Made by a program: the position numbers and the translations under genes. Positions 1-7,607 of a stretch of DNA of 42,417 nt are shown here, in pieces. The notes below the pieces were generated by a model. That model had not been told where the DNA came from. It searched no databases and saw nothing but the letters and a program-made list of their open reading frames with translations. The first letter of the stretch is position 1. Every line of letters starts with the position of its first letter. Origin of the DNA: CAZCVI01 sp964502145 (lineage in GTDB: Bacteria > Acidobacteriota > Aminicenantia > UBA2199); the NCBI GenBank assembly GCA_964502145.1, contig CAZCVI010000067.1, forward strand, positions 1 through 42,417, in the 5' to 3' direction.

Positions 1-164
1 GAGACCATCAGGAAAAGGGGGAAAACTAGGCTCAGTTGTCTAATTAGGGTTGAAACATAACCTTGGAGCGAAACAATGGCGGTACTTGATATTTTCCCCG
101 CATTATTGGCCTGTCTAAAGAGAATGCCAAGAAGAATAAAAATCGGTTTGACGGATGATCATCA
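1..164. other. Upstream sequence of the first gene
   Basis: No gene or complete promoter recognised. A TTGACG hexamer at 148-153 has no -10 box before the start codon. Confidence 0.4.
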
Positions 165-230
165 ATGAATAATAATAACAATAATAATAGCAATAATAAT
201 AATAGTAATAAAAACAATAAAAATAAAACC
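163..230 (+). repeat. AAT/AAC trinucleotide simple-sequence repeat
   Basis: Interrupted AAT/AAC/AGT/AAA triplets begin at the start codon of the first gene and encode its poly-Asn head. Slippage in steps of three would lengthen or shorten the tail without shifting the frame. A TTGACG hexamer at 148-153 lies just upstream, so the AT-rich run might also supply -10-like hexamers; this is inference. Confidence 0.8.
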
Positions 231-2354
231 ATTCTCCTCGTGGAAGATGAACACATCATCGCCATGGTAGAAATGCAATTATTAAAAAAAGAGGGCTATC
301 ACGTCACCCATGTCAGTAATGGTGAAGATGCCATTCTTTTTTTCCAAAACAAAAAAGAACCCGTGGACCTCATTCTCATGGATATCAACCTGGGCAAAGG
401 TATCGACGGCACCCAAGCCGCTGCCATCATCCTTCGCGACCACGATATCCCCATCCTCTTCCTGTCCTCCCACACCGAACCTGAAATAGTCGAAAAAACC
501 GAAAAGATCACCTCGTATGGCTATGTGGTAAAAAATAGCGGCGAAACCGTGCTCTTTGCCTCTATCAAAATGGCTTTCAAACTATTCCAGGCCAAACAAA
601 CCGTGCAAAAACATCAGCAACAACTCGAAGAAACCATCCACCAACTCGAAGTCTCCAACCATGAACTGATCTTAAGCGAAAAAAAATACCGCGCTCTCGT
701 CGAACTCTCTCCCTATCTGATTGATATTCATCAAGACGATATCATCCGTATCTCGCGCAAACAATCAGAAGAAAAACTCCGCCAGCAATACGACTTACTC
801 TGGGCTACCATGGATGCAATACCCAATCCCGTATTTTATAAAAACACCCTCGGTCAATATACCGGGTGCAATCGCGCCTTTGAAGAGTATATGGGATTAA
901 AAAAAGAGGAAATTATTGGAAAAACCGTGTATGATCTCGCCCCTCCAGAGTTGGCCGCCAAATACAACGAAAAGGACCAAGAACTCCTCAACACCCCCAG
1001 CAAACAATACTATGAATGGCAGATTCAACGCAAAAATGGGGCTGTTCGCGATGTGATCTTTGATAAGGCCTCCCTGCTTGACGCCCAAAAGCAAATCCAG
1101 GGCATTATCGGCGTGATCACCGATATCACCGAGCTCAAAAAGGGAGAATGGCGCAACCAACTCGTAAATACCATATTAGAACGGTTAAACAATTCCCAGG
1201 ATGTCCATGAAACCATCCACGACATCCTGCACATCATCAAAAAAAACACGGCCATCGAAGCCGTGGGCATCCGCTTGGAAGTCGGGGATGACTTCCCTTA
1301 TTACGAGACCAACGGGTTTCCCGCTACTTTTGTCCAAGCCGAACGGTCTCTCTGTTCTCGCGATCACGCCGGGGAGATTTTACATGACGCCACGGGGAAA
1401 CCCTTGCTGGAATGTATGTGTGGCACTATTTTAACCGGTCGGACCAATGCCAATTTATCCTTTTTTACCCCCGGCGGTAGTTTTTGGAGCAATGCCACCA
1501 CCACGCTACTGGCGTTTAGTACCGCCAGCGATAGTAGCGTCCATTTGCGGAACCGTTGCGTTAACGAAGGATATGAATCCGTCGCCTTGATCCCATTACG
1601 GGCAGATCAAGAGATCATTGGATTGTTGCAGTTCAATGATCATCGGCCCAATCAATTCACCCTCGAAATGATCCAGTTCTTCGAGGGTATAGGTGCCAGT
1701 ATCGGTATTGCTTTCTCCCGCATACGAGCAGAGGAAAAGATCAAATCTCTTCTGGCTGAAAAAGAAACCCTCTTGCATGAGGTCCACCATCGCATCAAAA
1801 ACAATATGAATACTATATTCAGTTTACTGCGCTTGCAATCCAACAGTCAGGATAATCCAGTCACCGCAAAAGTGTTGCAAGATGCCGCCAGTCGTGTCAG
1901 AAGCATGATGATATTGTATGAAAAATTGTATCATGCAGACAACATGAATGAGATATCCCTCCAGGACTTTCTCCCACCCTTGATCAAGGAGATCAGCGCG
2001 ATATTTCCCAACAGTAAGGCCGTGCAAATCACAACCGAGATTGAAGACATCGTCCTGGCCCCAAAAGTGCTATCGCCTCTGGGTATTATTTTGAATGAAC
2101 TCGTCACCAATGCCATGAAATATGCGTTTAACAACAACAGTGAAGGAATGATACGCGTAACCGCTACCAAAAAAGACAATCGGGTGACCATTGGTTTTGC
2201 CGATAATGGCGCCGGTATGCCCACAGGAATCACCATTGAAAATGCCACCGGGTTCGGTTTAAAACTCATTGACATGCTCATCAAACAGCTTAATGGTGCC
2301 ATAACTCTCCAGCACCACAATGGCACCACCTTTATTTTTGAATTTCCAGTTTAA
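165..2354 (+). CDS. Receiver-PAS-GAF-HisKA_2 sensor histidine kinase with poly-Asn N terminus
   Basis: A 729-aa cytosolic signalling protein. The first 21 residues are almost all Asn with some Ser/Lys, encoded by an AAT/AAC trinucleotide run. A receiver domain follows (about 22-140), with acidic pair E27/D28, phospho-acceptor D73 in LILMDINLG and the Lys of GYVVKNSG. A helical linker leads to a stub that starts like a PAS domain (KKYRALVELSP) but breaks off after about 20 residues. A full PAS domain (about 210-330), a GAF-like domain (about 335-520) and a HisKA_2 box (HEVHHRIKNNM) follow. The C-terminal ATPase has N-box LNELVTNAMKYAF, G1 FADNGAGMP and a GFGLKLI motif. No transmembrane segment is visible, so the signal is probably sensed in the cytosol. 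No clear ribosome site precedes ATG 165; it is used because no later in-frame ATG spares the receiver. Its output partner is unknown. Confidence 0.9.
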   Translation: MNNNNNNNSNNNNSNKNNKNKTILLVEDEHIIAMVEMQLLKKEGYHVTHVSNGEDAILFFQNKKEPVDLILMDINLGKGIDGTQAAAIILRDHDIPILFLSSHTEPEIVEKTEKITSYGYVVKNSGETVLFASIKMAFKLFQAKQTVQKHQQQLEETIHQLEVSNHELILSEKKYRALVELSPYLIDIHQDDIIRISRKQSEEKLRQQYDLLWATMDAIPNPVFYKNTLGQYTGCNRAFEEYMGLKKEEIIGKTVYDLAPPELAAKYNEKDQELLNTPSKQYYEWQIQRKNGAVRDVIFDKASLLDAQKQIQGIIGVITDITELKKGEWRNQLVNTILERLNNSQDVHETIHDILHIIKKNTAIEAVGIRLEVGDDFPYYETNGFPATFVQAERSLCSRDHAGEILHDATGKPLLECMCGTILTGRTNANLSFFTPGGSFWSNATTTLLAFSTASDSSVHLRNRCVNEGYESVALIPLRADQEIIGLLQFNDHRPNQFTLEMIQFFEGIGASIGIAFSRIRAEEKIKSLLAEKETLLHEVHHRIKNNMNTIFSLLRLQSNSQDNPVTAKVLQDAASRVRSMMILYEKLYHADNMNEISLQDFLPPLIKEISAIFPNSKAVQITTEIEDIVLAPKVLSPLGIILNELVTNAMKYAFNNNSEGMIRVTATKKDNRVTIGFADNGAGMPTGITIENATGFGLKLIDMLIKQLNGAITLQHHNGTTFIFEFPV

Positions 2355-2363
2355 GATGTAGGG

Positions 2364-2379
2364 GTGTATAGCAATACAC
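2364..2379 (+). terminator. Weak hairpin after the first kinase gene
   Basis: GTGTAT and ATACAC form a 6-bp stem with a 4-nt loop 9 nt after the stop codon. It is followed by CTTTATGTTATG, not a clean U tract, so it is only a weak candidate intrinsic terminator. Confidence 0.3.
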
Positions 2380-2496
2380 ACTTTATGTTATGACGAGTTT
2401 TTCAGAAAGGCCAAGGACACGAATCCCCTTACTTCCATTATTCACATAATTCCCATTTACCAATGCACGCGGTGGGCAGTTTTTTTCAAAGGAGAA

Positions 2497-2525
2497 TTGA
2501 AAATTTCACACTTTTGATTTATAAT
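2497..2525 (+). promoter_or_regulatory. Sigma70-type promoter of the first Rpn-like gene
   Basis: TTGAAA (2497-2502), a 17-nt spacer and a perfect TATAAT (2520-2525). The ATG at 2533 lies 8 nt after the -10 box, where transcription would be expected to start, so the mRNA may be leaderless. The only SD-like sequence (AAAGGAG near 2488-2494) is upstream of the -35 and would not be transcribed. Confidence 0.75.
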
Positions 2526-2532
2526 AAAAAGT

Positions 2533-3495
2533 ATGAGCACAAAATTGAAGCTAGCGAAACCCGTTGCGAAAGAGCCGGTTAAAAGAAGCAAGTATGATTC
2601 TGCCTGGAAAAAGATTATACGGGAACTGTTTGAATACTTTCTGGCATTCTTTTTCCCTGAAATCCATAAGCTCATTGATTTCTCAAAGAAGATCACGTTT
2701 TTGGATAAGGAATTATTGGACATCACCCAGGACAGTCGTCTGGGAGACCGTGTGGCTGACATCTTGGCACGAGTCCATCTGAAAAAGGAGTATGGCGGTG
2801 GCGCTGCCCAACTAATACGCATCATTGCCCATATTGAAGTTCAGGGGAAGGGGTTAAGCGAATTCATGGAACGGATGTTTATCTATTTTTATCGGGCCTT
2901 TGATAGGGAGAAGCGGAAACAAAACCAGATCATCAGCTTGGCTATATTAACCGATGATGATCCCACCTTCAGACCTACGGAGTATGGGTACGAATTCGGC
3001 GGTTTTAAATTGTTGATGCAAATCCCTCTTGTCAAGCTTATGGATTATAAATATAACCCGGCGTTAATCGCAAAACTGGAAACCTCGGACAACCCGATGG
3101 GCCTGATAGTCAAATCGCAGTTAAAAAGCCTTGAATTAAAAGGCGCGGATTCTGAAAAAAAATTCGCAGCACTCAAAGAGCTGATCCGTCTGTGTTATCA
3201 GAAAAAGTATTCGAAGGAATACACCCGTATTGTGCTAAGATTCTTCGAGCTGACCATCCGTTTACCGGAGGCCTACACGAAAAGTATAAAACAAGTCATC
3301 ATTAAAACAGAGGAGGAATTTAAAATGGAATACACGCCCACATGGGAAAGAGCCGCTGAAAAAAAAGGCAAGAAACAAGGAATTCTTGAAGTAGTCAAGA
3401 ACATGTTGCGAGACGGTTTAGATATTCGAAAAATCGCGGATTATACCGGCTTAAAAAAAGAAGAAATTGAGAAGCTCTATTCCAAGTCCCATTAA
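2533..3495 (+). CDS. Rpn-family PD-(D/E)XK nuclease / putative transposase-like protein
   Basis: A 320-aa protein of the Rpn/YhgA-like recombination-promoting nuclease superfamily. The core shows the PD-(D/E)XK signature: an Asp in GDRVADILARV followed after about 25 residues by IIAHIEVQG (E-x-Q in place of E-x-K, typical of this group). The N terminus is Lys-rich. The C terminus has the short helical module common in these proteins (NMLRDGLDIRKIADYTGLKKEEIEKL region). Known members nick or degrade DNA and promote RecA-independent recombination, or belong to host-encoded mobile families; the role here is inferred. The gene stands alone, convergent with the chemotaxis cluster, under its own near-consensus promoter. 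It is only distantly similar to the second Rpn-like gene at 29947. Confidence 0.8.
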   Translation: MSTKLKLAKPVAKEPVKRSKYDSAWKKIIRELFEYFLAFFFPEIHKLIDFSKKITFLDKELLDITQDSRLGDRVADILARVHLKKEYGGGAAQLIRIIAHIEVQGKGLSEFMERMFIYFYRAFDREKRKQNQIISLAILTDDDPTFRPTEYGYEFGGFKLLMQIPLVKLMDYKYNPALIAKLETSDNPMGLIVKSQLKSLELKGADSEKKFAALKELIRLCYQKKYSKEYTRIVLRFFELTIRLPEAYTKSIKQVIIKTEEEFKMEYTPTWERAAEKKGKKQGILEVVKNMLRDGLDIRKIADYTGLKKEEIEKLYSKSH

Positions 3496-3589
3496 TATTT
3501 AATATGGTCATACTCCCATTTATTTTTTAATTACTTCGCTACAGGCGATTAAAGAAAGTCCGCAGGAAGCCACTTTTACTTGATCTTTA

Positions 3590-4600
3590 TCACTCTTTTT
3601 TAAAACGGATATGAAAAGCCGTGCCTTTTTCCCGATCCAGGGTTAATTGGCCGCGTAATTGTTCTTCAGCCAGGATAGTCACCAACTTTAATCCCAACGA
3701 TGAGGTTCGCCGAATATCAAAATCCGGGGAAATCCCCACACCATTATCTGCCACGCACAGATGCACGAACCCTTGGTCCTCTGTTACGGTGGCGGTGATA
3801 AAAGGGACACCCTGCCATGGAGGGAGAAACGCATACTTCACGGCATTGGAAACCAATTCATTGAACAGAATCCCACAATGCATTAACTGCCGCGGTATTA
3901 TTTTCACATCATCCACCTGGATATGATAACCAATGGCTTGGCTAGCGGAAACCAACGAATACATGATATCTTCAAAGATAGTGCGGAAATAACCGTTGGT
4001 ATCAATTTCTGCCAAATTATCCGCCTGATACATTTTTTCATGAAGAATAGACAAGGTATTGAGCCGACACCGGCAATCTTGCAAGATACAGCGGGCCTTA
4101 TTGTCCTCCATCTGGTTGATTTCCAGGTTCAGAATGCTGGATATGATTTGAAAACTGTTCTTCACCCGATGATCAATCTCCTTGATCAACACGTCCCGTT
4201 CATAAAGCAAACGCCGATTCTGGATAGAATAACGAATCGAACGTTCCATGATCTCCGGTTTTAAATGCTTTTTATTGAGATAATCGGAAGCCCCGGCGTT
4301 CATGGCATCGGTATCGGTGTGATAATCGTCGCGATCAGTAAGCATGATCACCGGAGTTTTACCGTCAATAACCATGGACTCGGCCAATAACTCGATCCCG
4401 GTGTGCTGACCCAGATCATAATCAAACAAATAGGCATGAAACCTTTTTTGCCTTATTTTTTCGAGGGCGTCTTCATAGTTCGAGGCCCATTCCAGGTTGT
4501 ACCACGTGGTTTCAATCTCTTTGATCATCTCCCGGTTCAGGATATAATAATCTTCATCTTCATCCACTAGCAACAGGTTTATTATTTGGTTTGGTTCCAT
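3590..4600 (-). CDS. Receiver-HisKA_2 histidine kinase (response regulator/kinase hybrid)
   Basis: A 336-aa soluble protein. An N-terminal receiver (about 8-130) has phospho-acceptor D60 in LFDYDLGQ, the Thr of VIMLTDRD and the Lys pair in DYLNKKHLK. It is joined directly to a HisKA_2 box (IKEIDHRVKNSFQI) and a HATPase (N-box FNELVSNAVKYAF, G1 VADNGVGISPD, SLGLKLV). This layout of receiver upstream of a HisKA_2 kinase matches the kinase at 165 without its PAS and GAF parts. It is the last gene of the minus-strand chemotaxis run, 64 nt after the hybrid kinase gene, with SD GAGGAAGG. It probably receives phosphate on its receiver and adjusts its own kinase; targets are unknown. Confidence 0.88.
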   Translation of the reverse strand: MEPNQIINLLLVDEDEDYYILNREMIKEIETTWYNLEWASNYEDALEKIRQKRFHAYLFDYDLGQHTGIELLAESMVIDGKTPVIMLTDRDDYHTDTDAMNAGASDYLNKKHLKPEIMERSIRYSIQNRRLLYERDVLIKEIDHRVKNSFQIISSILNLEINQMEDNKARCILQDCRCRLNTLSILHEKMYQADNLAEIDTNGYFRTIFEDIMYSLVSASQAIGYHIQVDDVKIIPRQLMHCGILFNELVSNAVKYAFLPPWQGVPFITATVTEDQGFVHLCVADNGVGISPDFDIRRTSSLGLKLVTILAEEQLRGQLTLDREKGTAFHIRFKKE

Positions 4601-4664
4601 GCCTTCCTCGCGGTGTAATGGGGGTGATAGTATATTCGTGTAATCATTTTAAGTATTAAATCAT

Positions 4665-6587
4665 TTAATCATCATCTTCATCCAAGAGGTCCCGTATAGC
4701 GTTGGCGATCTCTTTAAGGATCAAGGGTTTTAAGATAACCCGGCCAATCCCGACATTTTTCACTTTCTCTTCATCCAGGTGACCACTAAATCCGGTGCAG
4801 AGAATGATAGGTATATCGGGCCGGATATCACGAATACGCATGATCAAAGAAATCCCGGTCAACTGGGGCATAATCAAATCCACAATCAGCAGATCAAAGG
4901 CCTCGGGTGTGGCGGAAAACACCTTGAGTGCTTCAAGACTGTCCGTTTTCCCGGTTACATGGTACCCCAGTTGCGTTAATAGATCGGTTCCCAATTCCAC
5001 AAAAGTGGCTTCATCATCGACAAAAAGGAGCCGTTCTTTGCCGCCTGGGGTGGTGGGTTCGAAGTGGAGTGTTTCAATGGCAGTCGGTTTGAACAGGGGA
5101 ATATAAACATAAAAAACAGTGCCTTGGTCCACGATACTTTCGACCGTTATAATGCCATCATACCGTTCCACGATACCCTGCACAATAGATAAACCGAGTC
5201 CAGTGCCATTTTCTTCCTGTCGTGTAGTAAAAAAGGGTTCGAATATACGCGGTAATACAGCACGCTCAATACCCCGCCCATTATCTCGAACAGACAAACA
5301 CAAATAGTCACCGGGTTTTACTTTGGGTATGGACGCACTGAAATCAGAGACGACAATTTTTTCAAATAGACTGACTTCCAATGTGCCCCCGGTAGCACCC
5401 ATGGCATGGGCGGCATTGGTGCAAAGGTTCATCAATACCTGGTGGAGATGGGTGGGGTCCATTACAATTTGACTGGTCGGGGCATTGAGATTCTGTCGCA
5501 AATGCACGGTGGGAGGCAGCGAAGAATAAATCATCCTAAGGGCATCACCCACAATCACGCAGGCCAACAAGGGGTTGAGTTTCTTTTCCCCTTGGCGACT
5601 AAAGGACAATATCTGCTTGACCAATTCTTTGGCCCGCTCTGTGGCGGTTTGGACATGGTGGATATAAGAGCTACTTTTGTTGTCCTCGGCAGTATTTAAG
5701 GCCAGATCAGTGTAGCCCTGAATAACTGAGAGAATATTATTAAAATCATGGGCAATACCTCCGGCCAGAGCACCCAGAGCTTCCATTTTTTTGGCCTGTT
5801 GCAATTGGTTCTCCAGACGTTTGCGCTGGGTAATATCGTGGAATACTAACATGGCCCCGGTGATCGAACCTCGCTCATCTATCACCGGCACCCACTTGCC
5901 GTCAATGGTAATCAAACGACGGTCCGGGGTTTTTAGCAGGGTGCTTTCGCCCAATTCCACGACTTCGCCGTCCATTATGGCTTTAAAAAAGGAGACTTTG
6001 GCCGGATCACCGGTTTTCTCATTGATGATGCCCAGCACGATTTCAATGGGCAAGCCCTCGGCCTCGGATTTGATCCAACCGGTGTGAAATTCGGCAGCGG
6101 AATTCATGAATTGTATTTTCCCCTTGCGGTCGGCGGCTAGCACGCCCTCGTCGAGGTTCTCCAAGATCATGCCCAACCATTTTTCCTTCTCTTTTAACTG
6201 CTGTTCTAAGCGACTTTTGTAGATCGCCATCTCAATGGAAACATAGAGGTTTTTATCTTCGATGGGTTTAACAACGAACCCGTGGGGCTGGGTTTGACTG
6301 GCCCGTCGCAAGGTTCGTTCATCCGCCAGGGCGGTGAGGTAGATGATGGGGATATTGGAAAAAACGCCGATCTCGCGGGCTGTTTCAATACCATCCATAC
6401 TGCCATCCAAGCGGATGTCCATTAATACGACATCGGGGTAGCGCTCCCGGCATCGGGTCACAGCCTCAACACCAGTGGCGACAATACCGCATACGTGCCA
6501 GCCATGCTTTTTAATAAAAAATTCCAGATCATGGGCAATGATACTTTCATTCTCCACGATCAAGATACTGGGGATTTTTTCTTCCAT
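4665..6587 (-). CDS. Hybrid sensor histidine kinase: REC-PAS-HisKA-HATPase-REC
   Basis: A 640-aa soluble protein. The N-terminal receiver has phospho-acceptor D57 in VVLMDIRLD. A coiled linker leads into a PAS domain (about 140-255), then a HisKA H-box (GGIAHDFNNILSV), a HATPase domain (LMNLCTNAAHAM, VRDNGRGIE, GTGLGLSIV) and a C-terminal receiver with Asp in LLIVDLIMPQLTG. The H-box form is typical of NtrB-like hybrid kinases. It lies 80 nt downstream of cheV on the same strand, preceded by AGAGGT, so it is probably co-transcribed with the chemotaxis genes. Two receivers on one kinase suggest phosphorelay or feedback. No membrane segment is visible. Confidence 0.9.
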   Translation of the reverse strand: MEEKIPSILIVENESIIAHDLEFFIKKHGWHVCGIVATGVEAVTRCRERYPDVVLMDIRLDGSMDGIETAREIGVFSNIPIIYLTALADERTLRRASQTQPHGFVVKPIEDKNLYVSIEMAIYKSRLEQQLKEKEKWLGMILENLDEGVLAADRKGKIQFMNSAAEFHTGWIKSEAEGLPIEIVLGIINEKTGDPAKVSFFKAIMDGEVVELGESTLLKTPDRRLITIDGKWVPVIDERGSITGAMLVFHDITQRKRLENQLQQAKKMEALGALAGGIAHDFNNILSVIQGYTDLALNTAEDNKSSSYIHHVQTATERAKELVKQILSFSRQGEKKLNPLLACVIVGDALRMIYSSLPPTVHLRQNLNAPTSQIVMDPTHLHQVLMNLCTNAAHAMGATGGTLEVSLFEKIVVSDFSASIPKVKPGDYLCLSVRDNGRGIERAVLPRIFEPFFTTRQEENGTGLGLSIVQGIVERYDGIITVESIVDQGTVFYVYIPLFKPTAIETLHFEPTTPGGKERLLFVDDEATFVELGTDLLTQLGYHVTGKTDSLEALKVFSATPEAFDLLIVDLIMPQLTGISLIMRIRDIRPDIPIILCTGFSGHLDEEKVKNVGIGRVILKPLILKEIANAIRDLLDEDDD

Positions 6588-6667
6588 GTTTATTAACCTC
6601 TATCGGATATTATTTCTGTGGACGCAGGACTTACTGGACTTTCCTGAAACTTGCCAATGGTTATTGA

Positions 6668-7597
6668 TCATCTAAACACCAACCGGTCCATCAGGGACAC
6701 CAAACTACTGCTGTCGGATTTAGATAACTGGGCATCCGCCTGCACTAATTCACCTTTTAACTTGTTGCTGGTGGCAATCAGGGAAGAGAAAAGAATAACG
6801 GGAATAGTGCGTAATACCTCATCTTCCTTAATCGTTTTAATAAAAGTATATGCATCCATGACGGGCATCTCAATATCGGTGATAATGATATCGACGCGGT
6901 AGGTTTCATCTTCGGTGGCCCGGGTTTTTTTGGCCTTCTTGAGGGTGAGCAGGGTCTCCAATGCATGTTTGCCGTTTTCAAAAAAAACAATGTTACTGTA
7001 ATCATGTTCTTTTAAATGGTGTTTTAAAAAATCACGGATGGTCCGGGAATCGTCTATAACCCAGACCGATTTGGTTCTTCTTTTTTCCAATAAGTGTTTA
7101 CTGCTCTTGGATTCATGGTTGGGGGACAGGAAGACCTCTGGGTTAATAGTCAAGACGATATTTTCATAGTCGATCATGGTGATCAAACGATCTGAACCGG
7201 GGTCTCTGATGATGCCAAGCACTTCGTGGGAATAGTGTTTTATACGATCTGGGGGTTCAATATCGGACCATTGGAGGCGCAGAATGCCCTCAACACTATC
7301 CACGATAAAACCGGTATGAATGGCCATAAATTCGGCGACGATAATTCTGGCAGTTGGGGGGTACTCTTTTAGCTGGTCGAGCCACAGGCGAAGACTGACG
7401 GCAGGAATCAAACGTCCACGTAATTCAAACAGGCCAGGAATGACAAGATGGGAGTTGGGCACGGCTTTCAGAGGCAGGATGGGGGAAATTTCGCGTACCT
7501 TGGCCAGATTGATACCGAGGCGGTACTTCCCCACATGAAATACCAACAGGGTGACTTCCTCTGTTTCAATTCCGCTGGAATGGGTCGGGGGGGTCAT
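6668..7597 (-). CDS. cheV: CheV-type coupling protein (CheW domain plus receiver)
   Basis: A 309-aa chemotaxis adaptor. A CheW-like domain occupies about residues 12-160 (VTLLVFHVGKYRLGINLAKV, GLFELRGRLIPAVSLRLWL). A receiver occupies about 175-305, with acidic WVIDDSRTI, phospho-acceptor Asp in IIITDIEMPVMDAY and IPVILFSS; the usual conserved Lys region ends in SKSDSSS. CheV couples receptors to CheA and is thought to act in adaptation through phosphorylation. An upstream in-frame start at 7654 would lie inside cheA; the ATG at 7597 sits 10 nt after the cheA stop, with TGAGGG overlapping that stop as ribosome site, so I use 7597. Confidence 0.88.
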   Translation of the reverse strand: MTPPTHSSGIETEEVTLLVFHVGKYRLGINLAKVREISPILPLKAVPNSHLVIPGLFELRGRLIPAVSLRLWLDQLKEYPPTARIIVAEFMAIHTGFIVDSVEGILRLQWSDIEPPDRIKHYSHEVLGIIRDPGSDRLITMIDYENIVLTINPEVFLSPNHESKSSKHLLEKRRTKSVWVIDDSRTIRDFLKHHLKEHDYSNIVFFENGKHALETLLTLKKAKKTRATEDETYRVDIIITDIEMPVMDAYTFIKTIKEDEVLRTIPVILFSSLIATSNKLKGELVQADAQLSKSDSSSLVSLMDRLVFR

Positions 7598-7607
7598 GCT
7601 AAAGCCC

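Noticed and set aside
44..265. Minus-strand poly-Leu frame at the left end
   Set aside because: It is the antisense reading of the AAT/AAC repeat; the Leu run is an artefact of that repeat.
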